NCBI GenBank assembly: GCA_026874595.1
Contig: CM049313.1
Coordinates: 31,368,008-31,432,007, forward strand
Length of the DNA: 64,000 nt
Direction: 5' to 3'
Origin: Sipunculus nudus
Taxonomy: Eukaryota > Annelida > Sipuncula > Golfingiida > Sipunculidae
The notes under the pieces are model-generated. The model saw only the letters and a program-made list of their open reading frames with translations. It made no database searches and was not told the origin of the DNA. Both the position numbers and the translations under genes were made by a program. Positions 22,893-33,275 of this stretch are shown one piece after another; the stretch's first letter is position 1; every line of letters starts with the position of its first letter.

Positions 22893-24105
22893 TTGTAATA
22901 TCGGAAGCACATCTTTATTCAGTCTGTCTTAAAAAATGGGGGATTGATGCTAATTTTACACAAGTCTACTCTTATTTTCCACAGACTTACTTTTTTCGGT
23001 CGTTTACCTTTGGCAGGCCTGCAGTAAATTTAAGAGCATTTCGAGTTCATGAAGCTGAGGTTTAGTCATGCTAAGTTACAGGGATTTTTTTTTTGTCTGT
23101 GTCCTTCTGTCATGCTGTCTTGTCATCAGAGTATTTAAACAAGGGACCAATGGGTCACGTCGCTCAGCTGAATTTTGGAAAAATATTAGTAACTGCAAAA
23201 TATTTTTATTTCTTTTGGTTTTTCATTTATGTTACCATTTGAAAAGCTAAGAGAAAATGGCCCTGCTAAAATGAAACTCTGTAAATTATTGAATTATGGA
23301 CATGAGCTAAGGCATATGCACTGTGTAATAAAACCTTTGGCCTGAAACCATTTAGTGATGCATCAAGGGAAAAAATGGGCCTACAGTGTTATATAAAAAA
23401 TACATTTCATAAACAAATAATGTGTGAAGGTAATTAAGTTTTCAAAAGTTAAATATATGGCCATATGAGTTAAAAATTAATCCCACAAAGTTTGACCAAT
23501 ATTCCTGATTTCAAACTTAGTTTAACAGTGTTATTCACACCTAGGCCCGGCCAACTTTAAGAGATATGAATGAAATGCAACAAAATAACGTATTTATATC
23601 TTCTTAAATCTTGTCAGTTAGCACTTACATTAGATCCTAATATTTAATCACATTTGATTATTAGGATAAAATTCCTGAACATTTTTTTCTTTAAAAAATC
23701 AAAATTGTCCAAGTCTCAACAAAAAGAAGTTATTTAACATTTAAATTATAAGATTTGTCTTGTTTAATAGTCCTGTGTATTGAAGGGGTAGGTAGGGGAG
23801 GGGTCTCTGTTGTTACTGCTTGTTGCTGAAAAAAATGTGAAATTATAAGATTCATCTTGTTAATAGTACAGGTCTGTCAACAGAATGGGGGTTGGGGGGA
23901 AAGAGAGAAAGGCTCCCTATGGTATTCAATGCAGACAGCCTGATCAAGCTCAACCAGAGAGAGGGCTTGCCAGAGTGATGGAATTACATAACAGCCTGGG
24001 GAGCATGGAGAGCTGCACTGAATGACCTACAGTGACCAAAGTGGACTGCTTGACAATGTAAGGGAATACAACAAGAGCCTAAAAAAAAATTAAAAAATTA
24101 GGGCC
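22400..24105. other. Non-coding stretch with a reversed family B 3' end
   Basis: No gene is supported. Near 23137..23175, in reverse orientation, lie AAACAAGGGACC, the near-palindrome GACCAATGGGTC (23145..23156) and CGCTCAGCTGAA, the 3' end signature of family B elements. The matching 5' end is not identified, so the extent of that copy is unknown. G-rich tracts near 23800 and 23890 resemble the poly(C) modules in reverse. Confidence 0.5.
22843..22887. repeat. (AT)n microsatellite
   Basis: An uninterrupted alternation of A and T for 45 bases. Similar tracts occur at 31495..31536 and 38249..38293. Confidence 0.97.
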
Positions 24106-26020
24106 CGGCTTGACAAACTGTGCCCTAAAGTGATCACTGTGTCAGTCCATCCTTCCGTCCGTCCTTCCGTCCATCCATCCTTCTGTACTTTCTTTCGCGC
24201 GCGATAACTCAACAACAACATACTGCAGCTTTAAAAAATTCACAGGGATGATTGGTACCTATGAGGGCTCCAGACCTATCCAATTACAGACATGTCGGAA
24301 TTCCCTGATTTTCTTTCTCGCGTGATATCTCAACAACAACATACTGCAGCGTTTCAACCAAATTTACAGGGATGGTTGTTACCTATGAGGGCTCAAGACC
24401 TTTTGAATTACAGATCTGTCAGAAATCCAATATGGCCACCATGGCCCCCTCGCTGATTTCCTCTGGCGTGTGATAACTCTACAACAACATACTGCAGTAG
24501 TGGGGGGACAATCATAGAGTTTTTTGGAAATGTCATTCGCTTTGCTGCTACTTTCAAGCGCTTGATTACCAAAGGCAACAATCGATTACATCATTTTCAT
24601 TATTGTTTTTTTTCCAGAATGCCTTAATGTTATAAGTTAAAACAATTCTTCATTTTTTTTACAACATTCTGCGCTTCATATAGTGACTCTGTGTTCCCAA
24701 ATAACTTTCATATGTAACTAAGTATGACACGGTAGATGCTAGAACGCATCATTATGATCAAACTGACAACTGGCACAAAAATTAAACAACAGTTACCTAG
24801 TTTTTCAAATCAAAAACAAGTAGAAATAATAAACCCAAGGTCTTTAGGCAGATAAAGTTATACAAACAGATCATATGTAATTAATTATATTTATACATTT
24901 CAATTACATTTTTTTTAATTTGTACACAAAAAATAGATGGACCTATCATTTTTCTTGCGGGCCTGTGAAACCAGTATGCATGTCAGCAGTCATCAGAATG
25001 TTATAAAATGAAAGTCCTTGCTTGTGGTGAAGTTAAAATAATAGGCGGGAGTATTCATGAGGGCCAGTAAGTAGATGTCCTGAATTGTGGTTTAATTCTT
25101 GATTATTATAATTAATTAAAATGCAACTTTGAATAGCATATTCTCAGTAATAACAGGAAAATATAAAAAAGGCAAAAACTTCTTTTCTTAAGGTAGAATT
25201 GCTAAGACATGCGGGCCCGGTTAAGAAAGTATAGTTTAACAGATAATTGCATATTTCTTTATATTTGTTTGAACCAATTAATAATCGATCATCGATCAGT
25301 TAGCTCCAACCGATGATCGAATATGAAAAAGGAACAGACTCCCACCACTATACTGCAGCTTTCCCAAATTCACAGGGATGATTGGTACCTATGAATCAGA
25401 CCTATTGAATAACAGACCTGTCTGAATTCCAATATGGCCACTACACCCCGATCACTGATTTTCTTTCGCACGCAATAACTCAACAACAACCTCCTGCATC
25501 TTTCCCAAATTCACAGGGATGATTTGTACCTATGAGGGCTCCAGACCTATTGAACTACAAACCTGTTGGATTTCGAATATGGCCGCCACAGCCCGATCGC
25601 TGATTTTCTTTCGCGCAGGATAACTCAACAACAACCTTCTACAGCTATCCCAAATTCACAGGGATAATTGGTACCTATAAGGGCTCCAGACCCTATTGAA
25701 TTACAGACCTGTCTGAATTCCAATATAGGCCGCCACAGCCCAATCGCTGATTTTCTTTAACGCGTGATAACTCAACAACAACATACTTCAGCTTTCCCAA
25801 ATCTACAGAGATGGTTGTTACATATGAGGGCTCTAGTCCTATTGAATTACAGACCTGTTGGAATTCCAATATGGCCGCCACAGCCCGATCACTGATTTTC
25901 TTTTACACGCGATAACTCAACAACAACCCTACTGCAGCTTTCCCAATTTCACAGGGATCATTGGTGCCTATGAGGCTCCAGACCCATTGAATTACAGACT
26001 TGCTCAAAATCAAATATGGC
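24106..26020 (+). repeat. ~145-bp tandem array split by a hAT insertion
   Basis: Units share ATAACTCAACAACAAC, CTGCAGCTTTCCCAAATTCA, CAGGGATGATTGGTACCTAT, GAGGGCTCCAGACC and AATATGGCCGCCACAGCC. The AACAACAAC landmark recurs near 25481, 25626, 25773 and 25918, a period of about 145 bp. Three units precede and four follow the hAT element at 24498..25350. A CCTTCCGTCCGTCC stretch leads into the array. Short frames in this region (25693..26163) follow the repeat and are not genes. Confidence 0.8.
24498..25350 (+). mobile_element. Miniature hAT-like element, TAGTGGTGGG family, inserted in the 145-bp array
   Basis: The ends are TAGTGGGGGG and CCCACCACTA, with identical 8-bp flanks TACTGCAG at 24490..24497 and 25351..25358. 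Length is 853 bp and orientation matches 5674..6328. The target octamer is the conserved CTGCAG portion of the array unit. Internal landmarks shared with the other copies are TACTTTCAAGCG, TTCCAGAATGCCT and the terminal GATGATCGAATATGAAAAAG region. No intact gene. Confidence 0.92.
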
Positions 26021-26159
26021 TAACACTACATTCAGTGATTTTCTATTGCACACTTTTTTCAGACATATCTTCTTTAATATCATTTGATCCAGTAGGATGT
26101 TTTCCCTCATGCATATTGATAAATACCTGTTTCTGTTTGTCATATTTTTCAAATTTAAC

Positions 26160-27190
26160 TTAATTTTTCACCCATATGTAAACTAGTCCAGCACTAGCGG
26201 AAACACAGGGCCCTCTTAGGACCATTGTCCAACCACATCTATTTAGCCTAATTTTGCAGCTTTTATTTTCAAATTTCAAAATTTTACTGATTAAATCAAT
26301 ATGTGTACATGCTGTGAAAATTTAATCCACAGTACGTACAGGAAAAAAACGTGCCGTGGCCATAGTTGGGCAAAATTTAAGGTATTGATTTTATATTTAG
26401 GCTAATAACTTAAAGAAATTGCAAAATTCAGATCTAAAATTCAGTATACAATTGAATCTTGATAAAATGAAGTTATATCCCTGAAAAAAAGTCTTTAGCA
26501 TCAGCAGTTCTTATGTTAAGTGAGTAAATATGTTTCATGATATTTTACAAGGTGCATTATGTTGGGACCCATAACTTCAACAAATTATGCAATACTGACC
26601 TAATTTCTGGTATGTATATAGGAAATGTATGGAAGAATATGAATATGACTATAATCAAATTCAGATCAGTGGTTTTTTGAGATAAGGCAGTCTTGAACTG
26701 TAATAATTGGTTTTTAATGGAAAACGGAGGTTTTTCCTTAATTTCTTGAAGGAACAAAGTCTTAGTGACCCAATTTTCAGCATGGTAGGAGATTTTGGGG
26801 ACATCTAACTGTATGCAAAATTTTGGATTTGTAGGTCCAACAACTTCAAAACTTCAAAATTAGATCACAATGACCTATCTTCTATCAACTATATGCAGCA
26901 AATCATGATTATGATTACCATAAAATTCTTAATTTTTAAGGATGTTGTAAAAAAAAATTAAATTTAACTTATCAACTATATTTACAAATTTGACCAAAAT
27001 TGGTCCACCTTGATCTTCAGAAATAAAACTGTTCACTGTGATGGTCCATTTTGAGTTGAAGTTCAGACTAAAGTTCCAAAATCTTACTAATAAATGCATT
27101 CATTGCTTTGAATTTTGCTGTGCATGTTCATCTCAGAAAGATTTATCTTGGTTATGAGATTGTTTTTGCTACCTGAAATTTTTCATTTTA
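26160..27190 (-). repeat. Reversed family B interior sequence
   Basis: This block reads like 39240..39850 in the same orientation and like 54900..56100 in reverse: shared text includes AAAACGTGCC-type and CCATAGTTGGGCAAAATTTAAGG segments, then GTTTTTCCTTAATTTCT and GACATCTAACTGTATGC. It has no clear ends. A 5'-end-like motif GCTCAGCTGACTGG follows at about 27193. No gene. Confidence 0.55.
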
Positions 27191-27410
27191 TAGCTCAGCT
27201 GACTGGAAGTTATCTTAGCTATAGTGATCACTCTTTTTCCCTCCATCTGGCCAGCAGTCATTCCATATTTAACAGGGCAAAAATCATAACCACTAAAATC
27301 TTCTAACTTAACATCCAGGAAATCTCCCTGCACATCTGAAATTAGTGTTACTGTGACCATTTTTCTCTTGAGTTATAGGGCCTGTTATTACAACCCATAA
27401 TAATTAATAA

Positions 27411-28693
27411 CTAGAATACAGGTAGTCGACAAGCGACTACGTGTATCCGCCTAAATCAGAGTGGAACGGGTGAAGTGAGGCATGGATTGAGTGGCAAGGG
27501 GAAATAGAGTGTTGCATATTACTGGCGTCACCAGTTTTGCGTATGATAAAGAGCTATGTGAGAACTATACACATGCAAAACTTTGGCCCAATCGGTCAAA
27601 CGGTTCCCAAGATATGAGCTTGGATGTCTGCTGCATAAACTAGAATGCAGGTGGTGTCACCTATCATAAAATTAAGAGAGCTGTCGGGGATGTATAAACC
27701 TGCAAAATTTTAGGCAGATATGTCAAACCACTGCCGAGATATGAGTGATTTTATCCCATGGCAGACAAACAGACAGTAGCTGTGCAAAAATGGCTGCAGG
27801 TGGCGCCACCAGTTTTGCGTATGATAAAGAGCTATGTGAGATCTATACACATGCAAAATTTTGGCCCAATCGGTCAAACGGTTCCTGAGATATGAGCTTG
27901 GATGTCTGCAGCATAAACGTGAATGTAGGTGGCACCACCTGTCATAAAATCAGAAAAGCTATCCAGGATGTATACGCATGCCGAATTTCAGGTGAATTAG
28001 TCAAGTCACTGCGAGATATGAGTGATTTTAACCCAAGGCAGACGAACAGATGGACACTGTGCAAACATGGTTGCCGGTGGCGCCACCATTTTGTGTTTAT
28101 GTTATAAAGCACTATAAGGGCTACATTTGTGCATAAAAATTTTCCTGATCGGTCAAACGGTTCCCGAGATATGAGCTTGGATGTCTGCAGGGTAAACCTG
28201 AATGTAGGTGGCGCCACCTGTCATAAAATCAGAAAAGCTATCCAGGATGTTTACGCATGCCGAATTTCAGGTGAATTAGTCAAGTCACTGCAGAGATATG
28301 AGTGATTTTAACCAAAGGCAGACAAACAGATGGACACTGTGCAAACATGGTTGCAGGTGGCGCCACCATTTTTTGTGTATGTTATACAGCTCTCCAAGGG
28401 CTACATTTGTGCAAAAAAATTTTCCTGATCGGTCAAACAGTTCCCGAGATATGTGGGTTTATGTGTGGAAACAGATGCACAAACGGAGAGCGCAGAGGAA
28501 AGGTCAGGGGTCAAAACAAAATCGGGGCGCAGCAGTTCACATGTGACCCGAACATAATCCCGGGTTTCGTAAAATTCCACCCAGCGGTTACGGAGGAGTT
28601 CTCCGGACACCTACACCGCAGCGGCAGCAGAGGCGGCGGCGGCGTGCAGCTGAAAACATAGTATCCGCAAAACTCTGTTTTGGCGGATACAAT
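27411..28693 (-). mobile_element. Helentron-like family A element, copy 2 (inverted)
   Basis: Read on the minus strand, the element begins TTGTATCCGCC (28692 downward) and finishes with subterminal GGCGGATACAC, the hairpin GTAGTCG-CTTGT-CGACTAC (27440..27422), a short spacer and CTAG (27414..27411) followed by T. These are the same parts in the same order as 14710..16154. The core has about four diverged ~280/140-bp units with GGTGGCGCCACC palindromes. A short CGGCGG repeat near 28630 corresponds to the (CCG)n of copy 1. Frames such as 28302..28661 follow the repeat and recur in copy 1, so they reflect repeat sequence and not a gene. Confidence 0.77.
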
Positions 28694-28838
28694 TAAATAT
28701 TAGACACAAAACCTCCAGTGTCTAAATAAGTAATGCATTGATGCTATGATCCTTCCCATGCATACTGATCATGGAGTGTTTCATCGGTTCATGAAGACTG
28801 GTGGTGCCACCATTATTTTTTCTAATTTATACACATTT

Positions 28839-31486
28839 TTTGTTCAGCTGACTATAAGTCATCTGAGCTATAGTCGTAGTCCATTGTCCGTCATCCATCC
28901 ATCTGTTCATCCACTGGCACATTTTGAAACCTTTAGACCTACTAATCCAAATTTTGGCACATGGTAAGTTGTCCCCAAAATATCCTACAAAACAGAAAAC
29001 TGGGTCACTGCAGCTTCGAGAAAGTAAGGAAAACCTCAATTTCCATTTAAAAACCTATTATAAAACTTCAGGACTGCCTAATATCAAAATCACTTATCTG
29101 TATTTAGTGACCCTGTGAGCTTATGCGATGGTGTGGTGTCATACGGCATCCAGTGTCCGTCGTCCCTTGTCTGTACGTTAACCTATACTATCTTTAAAAA
29201 GGCATCTGATTATGCTTATTTTTTAGCTAACTGCATTTTCTTAGATTTTATAGGGAAAAAGCTAAAAAAAACTTTAAAATCTTCTCCGAAACTGTTCAGC
29301 CAAATTGTCCAATATTTCACAGAAATGATTCCTAGATCAGACTCTCTCAGGTTTGTTCGAATGGTTTAAGTTCGATGATTTTTGGAATTTACAGGAAGAT
29401 TAACTTGGTCATCTGTGCAAAAAAGCATACTAAAATTACAATCTCAGAAACAGCTAGAGCTGTCATCACCAAATATTATGCCAATGTTGGTCACATGAGT
29501 CATATCTGAAATTGAGGTATTGATGGCACCACCTGCATTGGCCTTTTTTGTACGGGGGTCATCAGTGCCTGTATCATACTGAGGGATCTTTGGCAAACTG
29601 CCAACTGTCAGATTATGCAACATGTCAAGAGTTCACTCAGTACAGCCAGGTGCAGGTCAAGAGTTCACTCAGAGCAGTAGCTGCAGAGAGCAATTCGTTC
29701 CGCTTCATACAGGGCAACTGCCTTCCTCACATAATCCTGGTCAGCCAAGTGCATCAAACTCAAGAGAAGTTTGATGTATTGGCCTGATATTTTGACCAGT
29801 CTATGTGTCTTTGATGGTTTTCTCATCCTCAAGACAGGTGTCGCCACCTACAATGACTTTTGCACAGTGTATGTGCCTGCTTATTTCTCCAGATGAATTT
29901 GATATATCAGCCTGAAATTGGGCATAATTACACATATTGTAAAGCTTTGTTATATACAAGACTGGTGGTGCAACCTTCAATTATCTTTGCACAGTATATG
30001 TCCCTGCTTATTTCTCAGGAGGGGATATCAGCCTGAAATTGGGCATATGTATAAATCTCTGATACCTTCGTCTTATACAAGACATGTAGGCCTACTTGAA
30101 AAGTAATTTCCCAGCATTGGAGCATTATACCTGGTGTATAAATCATTGCACAGGTTGAAGGCCTGAAGGCCTTGTTCTGAATATTTACCAGAAGTATTCT
30201 ATATATTTCCTATATATATTTCCTTATTTTAAGTGTAATTTCTCCAAATTATTGGCCTGAACATAATGGACTTTGTAAAATTCAGGAAAAATATTTACTC
30301 ACTTAACATGAACATTTTTTAAGCTGGAGACGTTTTATCCAAGTATATAACTTTGTTTAATAAAGATTCAGCTGTATACCCAAAATTAGATCTGAATTTT
30401 TTAAATTTAAATTATTAGCATAAAAATAAAATTAGTACCCCAGATTTTGCTAAACTTTGACCATGGCATGTTTTTTTTTCTCCTGTGAGTACTGTTGATT
30501 TAATTCTGACAGCATGTAAAAGTAAGTATTTAATCTGTTTAAATCTGAAATTTGAAAATAAAACGTTGAAAACTAGGCTAGTTATTGAATTTTTTCTTGA
30601 GGCTCTATTAAAGTCACTTGCTTTGTCCAGATGCAATCAGGCCACTCCTGGTGACTGGAAGTAAGTCCCCCCATGCCAGGTTTCTTGATTTGTTACAGGT
30701 CACTGGGGAAAATCCCCTGCTGTGACAGGTGTACAGTTATTCTCATATATAAACTCCAATTTGAAAGCAATTTATATATTCATTTGTGTAATGTTGCAGA
30801 TGATAAACTTTAAAACAATTTGATATAATAAATTAGTTAAGAAATAATTGAAACTTCATATATTATCAGCTTTGTTTATCTACAAGTCTGTTTGTCCTTT
30901 TTTAAGCAAACCTGTGAGCTTATGGGATGGTGTGGCATCATCAGTCAGCTGTTGTCTGTTGGCTGTATGTTAACCCATACTATCTTGAAAATGGCAGGAG
31001 TGAGCATCACCAAATTTAAGCAAAATATTGTGTAAAATATTAACAGTTCTATTGGATTTTGCTTATTTTTTGGCTAACTGCATTTTCTTAGATTTTATAG
31101 TGAAAAAGCTAAAAAAAACCTTTAGAAATCTTCTTCTCTGAAACTGTTTAGCCAAATTGTCCAATATTTCACAGAGATGATTCCTGGAACAATCTCTCTC
31201 AAGTTTGTTCAAATGGTATAAGTTTGGTGAATTTTGGCCAAGTTACAGGAAGTTGAACTTAGTCATCTGTCCAAAAAAGCTTTGTTGAATTAAGTGAAAA
31301 TCGAATGTATACACTCTAATAATACTGAGATGTTGAAACTCCTAATATTATACCCCCCCCCCCTCAACCCCCCCCCCCCACCACCACTACTACCTTGCAC
31401 CTGTGGCCTAGGGACATTAGTTATATTTCAAATGTATACATTTTATAAAATAAAAAATACATATATTTAATAATACATATATATAA

Positions 31487-31542
<56 letters not shown>

Positions 31543-31863
31543 AAATAGATCCAATTGAACAAAAGTTTAAACTACTGAACTGTCAACAATTTATAAAAAA
31601 GCCAACCAATGGTCATGGTAATAATATACATCTCATATTTACAAACTACTCACATGCTTTAATTAAACATCAGGAAATGCATGATGGTTTGGTCACAAAA
31701 TATTAATTGCAACAATTGCTTTCTCATCAATCAAACAATCATGTCAGCTGAGCATGGCCTATATTCCCTTTTCCTCTAAGACTTTGTCTCCATTTGATAT
31801 TTTTTAAGATTTTTATCTTCAAGGTTAACTAGAGCTGAGTATAGTGACCAATGGATCCCTTGA
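28839..31863 (+). mobile_element. Composite repeat bounded by family B-like ends
   Basis: It begins near TTCAGCTGACTATAAG, TCATCTGAGCTATAG, the 5' signature of family B, and near its far end has CTGAGTATAGTGACC, AATGGATCCCTTG, a decayed form of the 3' end. Inside are two direct copies of a module at 29114..29432 and 30908..31282, ~130-bp units at 29500..30110, a poly(C) double tract at 31354..31380 and an (AT)n tract at 31495..31536. The stretch 30160..31863 parallels 55790..57220 in order. Several nested insertions are likely, so the boundaries are approximate. Confidence 0.5.
30908..31282 (+). repeat. Second copy of the module at 29114..29432
   Basis: Both copies start CTGTGAGCTTATG followed by GATGGTGTGGC and TTAACC(C/T)ATACTATCTT. 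They share TTTTTAG/GCTAACTGCATTTTC, GCCAAATTGTCCAATATTTC and a CAGGAAG segment before ending in AAAAAAGC. The separation is about 1.79 kb. A third, shorter relative is near 10101. No frame is shared. Confidence 0.8.
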
Positions 31864-31996
31864 TTCTCTATTTTTGAGACCTTGGAATAAAGCAGTCCAG
31901 CCAAGAACAAGGCACAAACTATAACTGTTAGACCTAGAAACTTCTAACTGTACATCTAGGGAGGTCCTAGGCAAATCTCCTCAGAAATCTGAAATT

Positions 31997-32011
31997 AGGT
32001 CACTGTGACCT
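31997..32011. promoter_or_regulatory. Perfect palindromic AGGTCA-3-TGACCT site
   Basis: AGGTCACTGTGACCT matches the estrogen-response-element consensus (inverted AGGTCA half-sites, 3-bp spacer) at every half-site base. The match is seen directly; binding by any nuclear receptor is inference. It arises from the repeat unit. Confidence 0.4.
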
Positions 32012-32476
32012 ATATTCTGCAAGCTATAGGAAAACAGCATAAATTGAGCCCCCTGAAAGTCAGATGGGCTCAAATTGTACCCGTTAGGCCTAGAATCTTC
32101 TAACACAATATCCAAGGAGGTTCTGGGCAAAATTTCTTGGAAACCTGAAACTAGATCATGATGACCTATATTCTGAAAGCGACTTGCCAAAAACATGATT
32201 CTGAACACCATGCAAGAGAGTCAGACAGGGCACAACTTGTATCCATTGGGACTTTAAAGAATCTTCTAATGTGACATTGATGGAGGTCCTGGGTAAATGT
32301 CCTTGGAAACATGAAATAAGGTATATGTGACTTATATTCTGTGAGCTTTTGGGGGAAATAATCATGATTTTAGCACCCTAAAAGTCAGATGAACAGAAAT
32401 TGTATCTTTTAGCCCTAGAATCTTTAAAGTTATATTGAGGGAAGTCTTGTACAAATTTTCTTGGAAACTTGAAATC

Positions 32477-32491
32477 AGGTCATTATGACCT
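32477..32491. promoter_or_regulatory. Perfect palindromic AGGTCA-3-TGACCT site
   Basis: AGGTCATTATGACCT keeps both half-sites intact with a different spacer (TTA), in another unit of the array. Preserved half-sites with a changed spacer are what selection on the half-sites would leave, though one unit proves nothing. Confidence 0.4.
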
Positions 32492-32783
32492 ATATTCTTG
32501 GAGGTACTGGCTGAAAATATGACCCAGACAGTCAGACATGCCACAAATTGTAACCACTAGGCCTACAATCATATAACACATCCTCCAAGGAGACTGTGGG
32601 CAAATTATCTTGAAAACCTGAAACTAGGTCATTTTGACTTTTATTCTGCAAGCAACTGGCCAAAAATATGACTATGAGCACACAGACAGTCAGGCATAGC
32701 ATAAAACTTTACGGTTGGAGCTAGAACCTTCTAATATGACATCCAGTGAAGTCCTTAGCAAGTCTCTTTTGAATCCTGAGATT

Positions 32784-32798
32784 AGGTCACTGTGACCT
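32784..32798. promoter_or_regulatory. Perfect palindromic AGGTCA-3-TGACCT site
   Basis: AGGTCACTGTGACCT, identical to the site at 31997, two units beyond the 32477 site. Neighbouring units at about 32150, 32620 and 32938 carry versions with one or two half-site changes. Confidence 0.4.
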
Positions 32799-33275
32799 AT
32801 ATTCTGTGAGCTGTGGGCAGAAAACCTAATTTTAATTTGAGCATCAAGGAAGTCAAGACAGGTCACAAATTGGATTTAGAAATGTCTTTCTTAATGTACA
32901 GGGGGTCATTGTAATGTCTCCTTTGACATCCAAAATAAGGTCACTATGACCCATATTCTATGAGCTATGTGAAACGACATAATTTATGTACCCTTTAAGT
33001 CAGATGTTATAGCAGTTTGATTTAGAAACTTCTAACTAGCATCTAAGGAGTTCAAAGTAAAATCTTCTTGGAAACCTTAAATAAGGTCACTAGTTGTTAC
33101 CTATTTTCTCAGGACTTTGGGCAAACAAAAAGATCAAGAGCACTCTGGAAGTCATTCTTCCCATTGTTCAAGGCTCTTTAACAAATATTTTTCACCAGAT
33201 CATAACATCAGTAATTAATGCCACATCACCTGTACGTCAAATTCAGCTGATCATCATGGCCTTGGGCCACTGGTT

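Larger units (their letters stand above)
31880..33275 (+). repeat. ~155-bp tandem array with AGGTCA/TGACCT palindromes
   Basis: About eight diverged units run through this block. Each has a CCTAGAA-CTTCTAA segment, a CATC(C/T)AAGGAG-type segment, a CTTGGAAACCTGAAA-type segment and then an AGGTCA...TGACCT palindrome followed by ATATTCTG. It closes near CAGCTGATCATCATGGCCTTGGG (about 33243), a decayed family B 3' end. The array lies about 3 kb past the stop codon of the IgLON-like gene. Minus-strand frames at 31981..32544 follow the units and are not genes. Confidence 0.8.

Noticed and set aside
22823-23065. 80-codon plus-strand frame.
   Set aside because: It begins by translating an (AT)n microsatellite (alternating Tyr and Ile) and has no domain after it.
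28302-28661. 119-codon frame, also matching frames at 14741..15110.
   Set aside because: The similarity is between two copies of the family A element. The frames contain decayed repeat text and no domain, and their ends coincide with repeat features.
29548-29787. 79-codon frame with balanced amino-acid use.
   Set aside because: No splice-site or domain support, and it lies in ~130-bp repeat-like text (GTACAGTGT/TGTCCCTGCTTATTTCTC units around it).
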